Assembly (NCBI GenBank): GCA_964587525.1
Contig: CAZPLZ010000208.1
Span: 1-5,079, forward strand
Origin: CAZPLZ01 sp964587525
Lineage (GTDB): Bacteria; Oederibacteriota; CAKKQC01
Reading direction: 5' to 3'
DNA length: 5,079 bases
The notes under the pieces are model-generated. The model did not search any database. It worked only from the letters and a program-made list of their open reading frames with translations, and had not been told where the DNA came from. How positions within the stretch are numbered: position 1 is the stretch's first letter; every line of letters begins with the position of its first letter. Position numbers and translations under genes: made by a program. This document shows, in pieces, positions 1 to 5,079 of this stretch.

Positions 1-260
1 CGCGCGATGGGGTCCCCGTCCGGGTGCCGGCTGATCAGCACCGTGTAGGTCTGGCCACAGTTGATCCCGGAGAGGAGCATCGCCAGCAACTGATCATGCC
101 AGAACGCCAGGAGGGTAGGCTCCGGCGGCGGCACCTTCCTCCGATGATGCTCCATGCCAACCAGCCGCACGTTGAGGGTGGCTGCCAGCGCCTTCAAGAG
201 CCACACCCCAGCGGTGGGCGCCACCACCCAGGCGATGCTTCGCAGTGCGCGACGGATCAC
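1..260 (-). CDS. DUF374-family lysophospholipid acyltransferase-like protein, N-terminal part (runs off left edge)
   Basis: Reading leftward from a GTG at 260, an open frame of 86 complete codons reaches the window edge without a stop. The protein begins MIRRALRSIAWVV. It has a hydrophobic stretch at about residues 9-31 that could anchor it to the inner membrane. It then has TLLAFWHDQLLAML (residues 49-62) and VLISRHPDGDPIA (74-86). The FWH block and the ISRxxDG block are the hallmarks of DUF374 proteins, relatives of the PlsC/LpxL acyltransferases often encoded next to lipid A and Kdo-transfer genes. The GTG overlaps the lpxB stop as GTGA, which implies translational coupling, and no other in-frame ATG, GTG or TTG lies close upstream. 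Family members are usually around 200-230 residues, so more than half is missing here. Acyl transfer to a lipid is inferred from family and context; the substrate is unknown. Confidence 0.8.
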   Translation of the reverse strand, partial: MIRRALRSIAWVVAPTAGVWLLKALAATLNVRLVGMEHHRRKVPPPEPTLLAFWHDQLLAMLLSGINCGQTYTVLISRHPDGDPIA

Positions 261-1375
261 AGATCGTCCAGGATCGCTTGCGCGACCAGGCGAGTGGCGC
301 GCTTAGAGCCAAGGCACCGGTGCAGTTCACGGGCGTCACGGCGGGCTTGGCGCCGCGCCGCACTGCTGCTCAACCGCCGACGGGTGGCAGCCACGAGCGC
401 TCCGGGCGTGAGAGCACCTTGCAAGTACTCCGGAACCGCCGGCCGGTTCAGAATCAGGTTCACCAAGCTCACATATGGCACCCGCACCAGCCGCCGGGCG
501 ATCATCCAGTTGAACCAGTTTCCGCGGTACACGACGATCTGCGGCACCCCCAGCAGCCCCAACTCCAGCGTGGAGGTGCCAGAGGCGGTCCAGGCGAGCC
601 GGGCTCCGGCCCGGATCGCGTAGTTCGGATCACGCACGACATGGATATGGGGTTCCGTGCGCACGAACTCCTCCGACCCCGGCGCCACAATGACCGCCCA
701 CTGCAACTCCTGGTGCTGCGCGGCGACCACCCGGGCCGCTTTGAGAAAGACTGGAAGATGCCGGGCGACTTCCTCGGCGCGACTGCCGGGAAGCAGGACG
801 ATGAGCGGCCTTTTGGGATTAAGACCGGTACGCGCGAACGCTAAGCCCCGGGAGGGGGGCTTGGCGGGAAGCACATCCAGCAAGGGATGCCCGACGAACG
901 TGGCGCGGATGCCAAACGCCTGGTAGAGCGGCTCTTCGAACGGCAGGATGAGAAAGGCCCGCCGGAGGATCCGCCGCATGAGCAAAAGCCGCTGCGCGCC
1001 CCAGGCCCATACCTGCGGGCAGATATAGTAGTACACGGGGATCCCCAGGCTGTGGGCAATGCGTCCCACCCGGAGATTGAACCCGGGGAAATCGATCAGG
1101 ATAACCGCGACGGGACGGCGGACCCTCCATTGCGCCTTAAGCCCCTTCAGGAGCGAAGCAAACAGTGCGATGTGTCTCACGACCCCGGTCCAGCCCACCA
1201 CGGCACCCCGGTGAAGCGACGGATTCACCCGGGCGCCGGCTGCGGACATCCGCCGGTCCCCGAACCCTTCCACCTTGATCCGCGGCGCACGCCGGCGCAG
1301 TTCCCGCGTCAGCAGCGCCCCATACACATCCCCCGACGCCTCTCCAGTTGAAATGAAGATCGACTGAGCGGACAT
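257..1375 (-). CDS. lpxB: Lipid-A-disaccharide synthase LpxB
   Basis: LpxB is a GT19 glycosyltransferase at the cytoplasmic face of the inner membrane. It joins UDP-2,3-diacylglucosamine to lipid X, releasing UDP and giving the beta-1,6 disaccharide of lipid A. The 372-residue protein is full length for the family (about 380). Visible motifs in order: GEASGD at 11-16; IDFPGFN at 94-100, carrying the conserved Asp95; YYICPQVWAWG at 116-126; FVGHPLLD at 160-167; LLPGSRAEE at 194-202, part of the UDP-binding fold; and ASGTSTLELGLLGVP at 264-278, followed by VVYR. SLVNLIL (303-309) and PEYLQ (315-319) complete the usual C-terminal pattern. The ATG at 1375 is the only good start: an in-frame TAG lies upstream with no ATG, GTG or TTG between. 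Its ribosome site is weak (GGGA about 10 nt upstream). It lies 73 nt after the LeuA/NifV-like gene and overlaps the next gene by 4 nt. Confidence 0.96.
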   Translation of the reverse strand: MSAQSIFISTGEASGDVYGALLTRELRRRAPRIKVEGFGDRRMSAAGARVNPSLHRGAVVGWTGVVRHIALFASLLKGLKAQWRVRRPVAVILIDFPGFNLRVGRIAHSLGIPVYYYICPQVWAWGAQRLLLMRRILRRAFLILPFEEPLYQAFGIRATFVGHPLLDVLPAKPPSRGLAFARTGLNPKRPLIVLLPGSRAEEVARHLPVFLKAARVVAAQHQELQWAVIVAPGSEEFVRTEPHIHVVRDPNYAIRAGARLAWTASGTSTLELGLLGVPQIVVYRGNWFNWMIARRLVRVPYVSLVNLILNRPAVPEYLQGALTPGALVAATRRRLSSSAARRQARRDARELHRCLGSKRATRLVAQAILDDL

Positions 1376-1448
1376 TAGCAGGGCGATCCCGCGACCGCGA
1401 GGCCCTCCGACCCGAACAGCCTAAGGTTCAAAATGCCTCGAACAGAGT
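1376..1448 (-). other. 73-nt spacer between the LeuA/NifV-like gene and lpxB
   Basis: I see no good promoter here: a TTGAAC on the minus strand has no matching -10. There is no hairpin with a T-run either. AGTTTAAACT is a 10-bp palindrome over the upstream gene's TAA stop. A possible 5-bp stem, AGGGC with GCCCT, lies just before the lpxB ATG and could partly mask its weak ribosome site. The absence of a terminator suggests that lpxB is read through from rpoN. Confidence 0.4.
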
Positions 1449-2840
1449 TTAAACTTTGGCTTTGGCGGAGATGGCGAGCTGGACGACTTCCTCTTCCGAG
1501 ATCCCCAGGGCGTGATAATTGCGATAGGACTCGTCGATCAACCGCTCCGGCGATCCGGTCTTAAGCTTATCCTCGCGTAGCTCCTTCACGACGCCGACGA
1601 GATACTTGATGAGCTCTTCGGTCAGCTCCACACCGTGCGCTGTAAGCGCGTGCACATACTTTTTCAACACGTGCTCCACCGCCGCCGCGCCGGTGTGCTT
1701 CCCGAAGACAAACCGCTGCGTCCCCCCGACGGTTTCCTCCCGGATGAACTGGTAGATGGCCGGATGGATGACGATGCCCGCCGTGTGCATGCCGGACTCG
1801 TGTGAGAACACGCCCTCGCCGACAAGCGGCTCGTGTGGCTGCATGGCGATGCCCGAGTACCGCTCGACGGCGCGGCGCAGCTCCACGAGCCGGTCGTACT
1901 GGAAGCCAGGCAGGGTGATCCCGTACAGCTCCTTCAAGATCATCACCACCTGATGCAGCGGCGCGTTCCCGGCCCGTTCGCCGATGCCGTTGGCGGTGAC
2001 GCCCGCGTGCGTGGCGCCGTGCGACAGCGCGCGCACGCAGTTGTACGCGCCGATCGCGAAGTCATTGTGAAAGTGCGCGGTCAGTTCGAGGCCAGGCGGC
2101 AGAGCCTTCACGATCGGCGGGAAGTAGTAGTCCACCGCCTCCGGCGTGAACACCCCGCACGTGTCTGAAAAGCAGAACCGGGTCCCGCCAGCCTTGGCAC
2201 AGGCGAGCGCCCACTCGATATCATATTCCAGGGTGGACCGGGAGGCGTCTTCCGCGGCGAATTCCACGCGCGAGAACCCGCGCTCCCGGGCGTACGTCAC
2301 CGCGCCCGTAATCATCCGGATGTTGGCCTTCCGATAGAACTCCACAGGCAGGTCCAGCCACTCCTCAGGTTTGTGGCCTTCCAGCTTGAGCAAGAACTGG
2401 CCGATCTTGTACTTCATGTGAAGGTCAGACAGCGTGGAGAGCACGAGCACGGCAACGGCATCCGGCTCCACGCTGATTTCTTTGAGCGTGTCCACAACGG
2501 CATCGAGATCGCCGCGGTTACTCCGGCACATGGCCAGAATCTCGACGTCGTTCCGGATCCGGCCCGCACGCTGCGCCTCGACACAGAGCTGAAGGGATTT
2601 GCGGTCCGACTCGGACACCACGGGGAACGCCACGTCCATCACGTGCACCCCGACCTCCGAAAGCAGGATGGCCAACTCCAGTTTCTGCTCGGGGGAGAAC
2701 GCCACGCCGGGCATCTGCTCCCCATCCCGCAAGGTGTCATCGTAGATCCGGATTTCAGCAGGTGGGCGGAAGCTCTTGCCCTGCGTGAACGCGACCGGAG
2801 GCTTGGCGAGGTCCTTGAGCTGCTCTCTGAGCTCAATCAC
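1449..2840 (-). CDS. LeuA/NifV-family condensing enzyme (homocitrate / 2-isopropylmalate synthase-like), substrate unknown
   Basis: This is a DRE-TIM metallolyase that condenses an acyl-CoA with a 2-oxoacid. With a GTG start at 2840 it has 463 residues. DDTLRDGEQMPG (34-45) carries the catalytic Arg38 and metal ligand Asp39. HFHND (256-260) supplies the metal-binding HxH pair. GIGERAGNAPL (285-295) is the family's GxGERxGN motif. GEGVFSHESGMHTAG (341-355) and FGKHTG (379-384) are C-terminal subdomain motifs. The C-terminal leucine-binding domain of LeuA (about 120 residues) appears absent, so the layout is closer to NifV. The protein is longer than typical NifV (about 380) because of a 28-residue N-terminal lead and an apparent insertion of about 20 residues near 147-171. 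The usual IEVGFP is MDVAFP here (68-73). An ATG at 2888 would add 16 residues and overlap rpoN by 44 nt. I prefer 2840, which has AGAAGGA 11 nt upstream and sits 4 nt after the rpoN stop. 2-Isopropylmalate, homocitrate, citramalate or Re-citrate synthase all remain possible. Confidence 0.88.
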   Translation of the reverse strand: MIELREQLKDLAKPPVAFTQGKSFRPPAEIRIYDDTLRDGEQMPGVAFSPEQKLELAILLSEVGVHVMDVAFPVVSESDRKSLQLCVEAQRAGRIRNDVEILAMCRSNRGDLDAVVDTLKEISVEPDAVAVLVLSTLSDLHMKYKIGQFLLKLEGHKPEEWLDLPVEFYRKANIRMITGAVTYARERGFSRVEFAAEDASRSTLEYDIEWALACAKAGGTRFCFSDTCGVFTPEAVDYYFPPIVKALPPGLELTAHFHNDFAIGAYNCVRALSHGATHAGVTANGIGERAGNAPLHQVVMILKELYGITLPGFQYDRLVELRRAVERYSGIAMQPHEPLVGEGVFSHESGMHTAGIVIHPAIYQFIREETVGGTQRFVFGKHTGAAAVEHVLKKYVHALTAHGVELTEELIKYLVGVVKELREDKLKTGSPERLIDESYRNYHALGISEEEVVQLAISAKAKV

Positions 2841-2858
2841 CTGTTCAGAATTCCTTCT
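2838..2858 (-). promoter_or_regulatory. Ribosome-binding site deciding the GTG start of the LeuA/NifV-like gene
   Basis: AGAAGGA at 2858-2852 precedes the GTG (2840-2838) by 11 nt. The purine tract is the end of rpoN (codons for KGEKE), and the rpoN TGA lies between it and the GTG. Ribosomes finishing rpoN could therefore reinitiate directly. The upstream ATG pair at 2888 and 2885 lacks a comparable site and codes for an unconserved-looking MMRPPLPQRGRRNSEQ lead made mostly from the hairpin. This favours the shorter protein. Confidence 0.6.
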
Positions 2859-4281
2859 CCCCCTTTGGGGAAGAGGGGGGCGCATCATTTCTGCGCTGCC
2901 AGGCCGGCGGGAATTTCAACGCCTCACGGTATTTGGTGACCGTGCGCCGCGCGATGACAATACCCTCCCGTTTCAGAACCTCGCCCAACTGCTCATCCGA
3001 GAGCGGTATCGTACGATCTTCATCCTCAATGAGGTCACGGAGGCGCTCCCGCACGGCGGCGCCTGACGCTTCGGATCTGGAAGCTGCCGGCAGCCGGTTC
3101 GAGAAAAAATCCTTGAGGGCGTAGATCCCGCGCGGTGTGCTCACGTACTTGTTCGCCACGACCCTGCTGACCGTGGACTCGTGCACGCCGATCGCGTCAG
3201 CGACCTCGCGCAGGGTGAGTGGCTTGAGCTCGGCAGTGCCCTTGTCGAGAAACGCTTTCTGCGTCTTGACCACCTGGTCAAGCACCTTGCACATGGTCAC
3301 CCGGCGCTGCTCAATCCCTCGCATCAGCATGAGGGCAGACCGGAACCGCTCTTGAAGATACCGGCGCTCTTCCTCCTCGAGCTTGTCGCGGTTGGCCAGT
3401 AATTCCCGGTAGGCCTTGCTGAGCGTCAGCGGTGGCAGCCCGTTATCGTTCATGCTCACGACATACTCCCCGTCGATGTTCTCCACCCGGGCGTCCGGGA
3501 TAACGGCAGGGGGGGATTCGGTGAACTGCCCGCCAGGTTTTGGATCGCACGAGCGGACTTGCTTTAAGGCAGCCTCAACGTGGACAGGGCTCACCCCGAG
3601 TTCTGAAGCCAGCGGTTCCACCTCCGCGCCGTTTTTGACCTGAAGCCGTTCCAGGTGCCCGGCGACAATCCGCTGGGCCAACGTGGTGTCGTCCTTCAGC
3701 CGCTGCAATTGCAGCAGAAGGCATTCCTTGAGATCCCGCGCGGCGATGCCCGGCGGGTCGAGCGTCTGGAGCAGTGCAAGGGCCCGCTGAAGCTGCTCCC
3801 GCGGCGCCCCGGCGTCGGCAGCCAGCTCATCCAGAGAAGTCGTGAGATACCCGTTATCGTCCAGATTGCCGATCAGATACTCCGCGAGCCGGATCTCTTC
3901 CTCGCTCGCTTTCGAAAAGCGGACCTGCTCGAGCAGGTGGTCCTGCAGCGTTTTCACCGTGATGAGGCGGTTCTCCAGTTGCTGCACACGTTCGTCCTCG
4001 CGCTCGCGGTTCAAGTTTTCTCGGGGGCCTGCTTCTGCCGCGTGCGCAAGCCAAGCGTCCATCGTTTCTTCAATTTCACTTTCCTGACGCTGTTGCTCGG
4101 GGACATCCTGAGGGAGATCACCCGGCCCTTCTTCGAGCACGGGATTGGATTCCAACTCCTGGCGCACGACCTGCTGAAGTTCGATGGTGGGAAGCTGCAG
4201 GAGTTTGATGACCTGTCTAAGCTGGGGGGTCATCACCAACTTCGGCTGCAGCTTAAGCCGAAGCGAGTGAACAAGTTCCAT
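2845..4281 (-). CDS. rpoN: RNA polymerase sigma-54 factor RpoN
   Basis: This sigma factor directs core polymerase to -24/-12 promoters and needs AAA+ enhancer-binding activators. The 478 residues match the family length (E. coli, 477). Region I (1-51) has the Leu/Gln-rich pattern LQPKLVMTPQLRQVIKLLQL and ends near LESNPVLEEG. An acidic, variable region II spans about 52-108. The core-binding domain follows, with LIGNLDDNGYL (136-146) and LDPPGIAARDLKECL (174-188). The helix-turn-helix lies near 353-380 and includes ADAIGVHESTVSRVVANKYV. The RpoN box is ARRTVTKYRE (444-453), one change (T449) from the consensus ARRTVAKYRE. All domains needed for function are present. After the box, the tail from about 466 (DAPPSSPKGEKEF) is unlike normal RpoN ends and coincides with a GC-rich palindrome. 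The ATG at 4281 fits region I but has no clear Shine-Dalgarno. The neighbours are not the usual lptB, hpf or ptsN. Confidence 0.97.
   Translation of the reverse strand: MELVHSLRLKLQPKLVMTPQLRQVIKLLQLPTIELQQVVRQELESNPVLEEGPGDLPQDVPEQQRQESEIEETMDAWLAHAAEAGPRENLNREREDERVQQLENRLITVKTLQDHLLEQVRFSKASEEEIRLAEYLIGNLDDNGYLTTSLDELAADAGAPREQLQRALALLQTLDPPGIAARDLKECLLLQLQRLKDDTTLAQRIVAGHLERLQVKNGAEVEPLASELGVSPVHVEAALKQVRSCDPKPGGQFTESPPAVIPDARVENIDGEYVVSMNDNGLPPLTLSKAYRELLANRDKLEEEERRYLQERFRSALMLMRGIEQRRVTMCKVLDQVVKTQKAFLDKGTAELKPLTLREVADAIGVHESTVSRVVANKYVSTPRGIYALKDFFSNRLPAASRSEASGAAVRERLRDLIEDEDRTIPLSDEQLGEVLKREGIVIARRTVTKYREALKFPPAWQRRNDAPPSSPKGEKEF
2853..2877 (-). repeat. GC-rich hairpin in the rpoN 3' end, covering the next gene's ribosome-binding site
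   Basis: On the minus strand the left arm is CCCTCTTCCCC, the loop AAA and the right arm GGGGGAGAAGG. Counting outward from the loop, 10 of 11 positions pair (nine Watson-Crick, one G-U), with one A-C mismatch at the ninth. The right arm contains most of AGAAGGA, the best Shine-Dalgarno for the GTG at 2840. The element is translated as part of the RpoN tail. It has no following T-run, so it does not look like an intrinsic terminator. It could be a translational-coupling structure or a copy of a dispersed palindromic repeat; only one copy is visible here. Confidence 0.6.
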
Positions 4282-4290
4282 ACGTGAAGA

Positions 4291-4319
4291 ATCGTAAGTG
4301 ATTCAAGGGATAAAATCAA
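4291..4319 (-). promoter_or_regulatory. Candidate sigma-70-type promoter for rpoN
   Basis: On the minus strand, TTGATT (4319-4314) and TACGAT (4296-4291) are separated by exactly 17 nt. Each matches 4 of 6 consensus bases. Transcription would begin only about 3-5 nt before the rpoN ATG at 4281, giving a nearly leaderless message. That would fit the absence of a Shine-Dalgarno there. The match is moderate and could be chance. Confidence 0.35.
4311..4316 (+). promoter_or_regulatory. Candidate -10 element for the HEAT-repeat gene
   Basis: TAAAAT matches 5 of 6 bases of the -10 consensus in the 38-bp divergent gap. No convincing -35 lies 16-18 nt upstream. If it is real, transcription starts near 4323, after the GTG at 4320. 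Translation would then have to begin at the GTG at 4341 or ATG at 4344. It overlaps the proposed rpoN -35, so the two promoters would compete. Confidence 0.22.
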
Positions 4320-5003
4320 GTGTGTGTTACCATACGAAACGTGATGGGCGCCTCCTCCACCGGACCGCACCAGTTTTCCGGACTACTGGATGAGCTCGCG
4401 CGCGCTAAAAGTTCAGCCCCCATCGGCGCCATTGAATCCCTGATCGAAGCCGGAGACTCCGCCGTGCAACCGCTCGTTGACCTGCTCGAGGCCATTGAGC
4501 CGGATGAAGACGACTGGACACCGCTGTGGATTGCCGTGACGCTCGGTGAGCTGCGATCGCCTCGATCCACATCAGCCTTGCTCAAGTTGCTCGCGCTGCG
4601 GGAGGGGGATGTGCTGGCTGAAGCGGCGGTGGAAGCGTTGGCTAAAATCGGAGTTCCGGCGTTCCCGTCCCTGTCCCAGTTCGCGCGCGAAGCCCGCGAA
4701 TGGGAAGCCCGTCACTACGCCTACGCGGCCATCGGCTTGATCCCCTCCGAGGAGTCACGGCGGTTCCTCACCGAAGCCCTGACCACTGACGTCCTGCTCA
4801 CAAGCTCCATCGCCGGGGCCCTGGCCAATCTGGGCGACCCTCAGGCGCTGCCGGTCCTCAGAGGACTCCTCAACACATGCGAGAAGCAGGAAGTCCCGGT
4901 GGTGCGTGAAGCGGTCGATATCCTGGAAGGGCGCCATCCGCCGGATCCCAAGATGCACCAGCAGAACTGGCGTACGAGATACTCAGAGCTCCTGGCTACT
5001 TAG
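4320..5003 (+). CDS. HEAT-repeat protein of unknown function
   Basis: This is a 227-residue soluble protein with no signal peptide or membrane segment. It is built of paired helices typical of HEAT or PBS-lyase-type repeats. Repeat-like units lie at about 34-58 (APIGAIESLIEAGDSAVQPL), 66-93 (TPLWIAVTLGELRSPRSTSALL), 98-122 (VLAEAAVEALAKIGVPAFPSL), 129-151 (EARHYAYAAIGLIPSEESR), 157-185 (DVLLTSSIAGALANLGDPQA) and 193-203. The recurring pattern is a small-residue helix, G or I/L, then D/P, then a second helix. Such alpha-solenoids usually bind proteins; no catalytic motif is visible. A GTG at 4320 has AAGGGA 9 nt upstream. The ATG at 4344 would give 219 residues and loses no repeat, but has no ribosome site. 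The gene is divergent from rpoN across 38 bp, so the two may share control. The partner and the role are unknown. Confidence 0.8.
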   Translation: MCVTIRNVMGASSTGPHQFSGLLDELARAKSSAPIGAIESLIEAGDSAVQPLVDLLEAIEPDEDDWTPLWIAVTLGELRSPRSTSALLKLLALREGDVLAEAAVEALAKIGVPAFPSLSQFAREAREWEARHYAYAAIGLIPSEESRRFLTEALTTDVLLTSSIAGALANLGDPQALPVLRGLLNTCEKQEVPVVREAVDILEGRHPPDPKMHQQNWRTRYSELLAT

Positions 5004-5079
5004 CAGGATACGGAAAAAATCCTCCAACGGAGCGAAGGGGCAGACTTCGAGGGCCGTGTGCCGACCGTTTCGGCGTCGC
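4983..5079 (-). CDS. Possible 3' end of a leftward gene (runs off right edge)
   Basis: One minus-strand frame is open from the right edge to a TGA at 4985-4983. It ends with TALEVCPFAPLEDFFRIL and a short SSQEL tail. By eye about two thirds of its third codon positions are G or C, higher than in a competing frame that ends at a TAG just inside the HEAT gene. It would overlap the HEAT gene tail by 21 nt, tail to tail. With only about 31 codons visible, no family can be named, and the frame may be open by chance. Confidence 0.2.
   Translation of the reverse strand, partial: RRRNGRHTALEVCPFAPLEDFFRILLSSQEL

Noticed and set aside
475..495. A TGGCAC that resembles the -24 half of a sigma-54 promoter
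   Set aside because: It lies inside lpxB and has no TTGC-type -12 half at the right spacing.
24..844. Plus-strand open frames opposite lpxB and the DUF374 gene (24-623 and 245-844)
   Set aside because: Low-complexity, Arg/His/Pro-rich products with no recognisable motif, lying antisense to well-supported genes; typical shadows of GC-rich coding sequence.
1449..2840. Naming the condensing enzyme nifV and inferring nitrogen fixation because rpoN is adjacent
   Set aside because: No nif gene or -24/-12 promoter is visible, and homology cannot separate homocitrate synthase from other LeuA-family enzymes.
2853..2877. Reading the hairpin as a rho-independent terminator of rpoN
   Set aside because: On the minus strand the stem is followed by AATTCTGAACAG, not a T-run, and the next gene starts only a few bases on.
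2373..2939. A 188-codon plus-strand frame antisense to the LeuA/NifV-like gene
   Set aside because: His/Arg/Gly-rich shadow of a strongly motif-supported gene, with no independent evidence.
3655..4287. A 210-codon plus-strand frame antisense to the rpoN 5' half
   Set aside because: The rpoN frame has full family motifs throughout. The opposite frame has no domain and appears to be a codon-bias shadow.
5004..5079. A terminator for the HEAT gene (stems GGAT/ATCC and CGAAG/CTTCG)
   Set aside because: The stems are only 4-5 bp and neither is followed by a T-run on the plus strand.

Overview
The window is a densely coded, fairly GC-rich stretch (about 60% by eye, not computed) from a Gram-negative, lipid A-making bacterium. 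The evidence is a complete lipid A disaccharide synthase gene (lpxB), part of a DUF374-type acyltransferase gene and a complete sigma-54 gene (rpoN). The phylum cannot be fixed from this sequence. The gene order is not the classical proteobacterial lptB-rpoN-hpf-ptsN cluster. A Nitrospirota- or Methylomirabilota-like lineage is a guess from the general flavour of the proteins.

Layout. Four genes run leftward, apparently as one operon: rpoN (4281 to 2845), a LeuA/NifV-family acyl-CoA:2-oxoacid condensing enzyme (best start 2840, end 1449), lpxB (1375 to 257), and the N-terminal part of a DUF374 lysophospholipid acyltransferase-like gene (260 to the left edge). The junctions are tight. There are 4 nt between rpoN and the condensing enzyme, 73 nt before lpxB, and a 4-nt GTGA overlap between lpxB and the acyltransferase. 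To the right, a HEAT-repeat protein gene (4320-5003, plus strand) is divergent from rpoN across only 38 bp. The right edge may hold the 3' end of a leftward gene that overlaps the HEAT gene tail; this is weak.

How they may work together. LpxB and the acyltransferase belong to outer-membrane lipid assembly. RpoN is the alternative sigma factor that needs enhancer-binding ATPases. The condensing enzyme is metabolic; its substrate (2-oxoglutarate, 2-oxoisovalerate, pyruvate or oxaloacetate) cannot be read from the sequence. The operon therefore joins a global regulator, a central-carbon condensing enzyme and lipid A genes.

The most notable local structure is a near-perfect GC-rich hairpin (2853-2877). 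It lies in the last codons of rpoN and contains the best Shine-Dalgarno sequence of the next gene. It also encodes part of an atypical tail on RpoN beyond the RpoN box. It looks either like a coupling device or like a small palindromic repeat that has entered the rpoN 3' end. I found no CRISPR array, tRNA, rRNA, insertion sequence or phage gene, and no convincing new defence or mobile system. No stretch over 300 bases lacks a gene.
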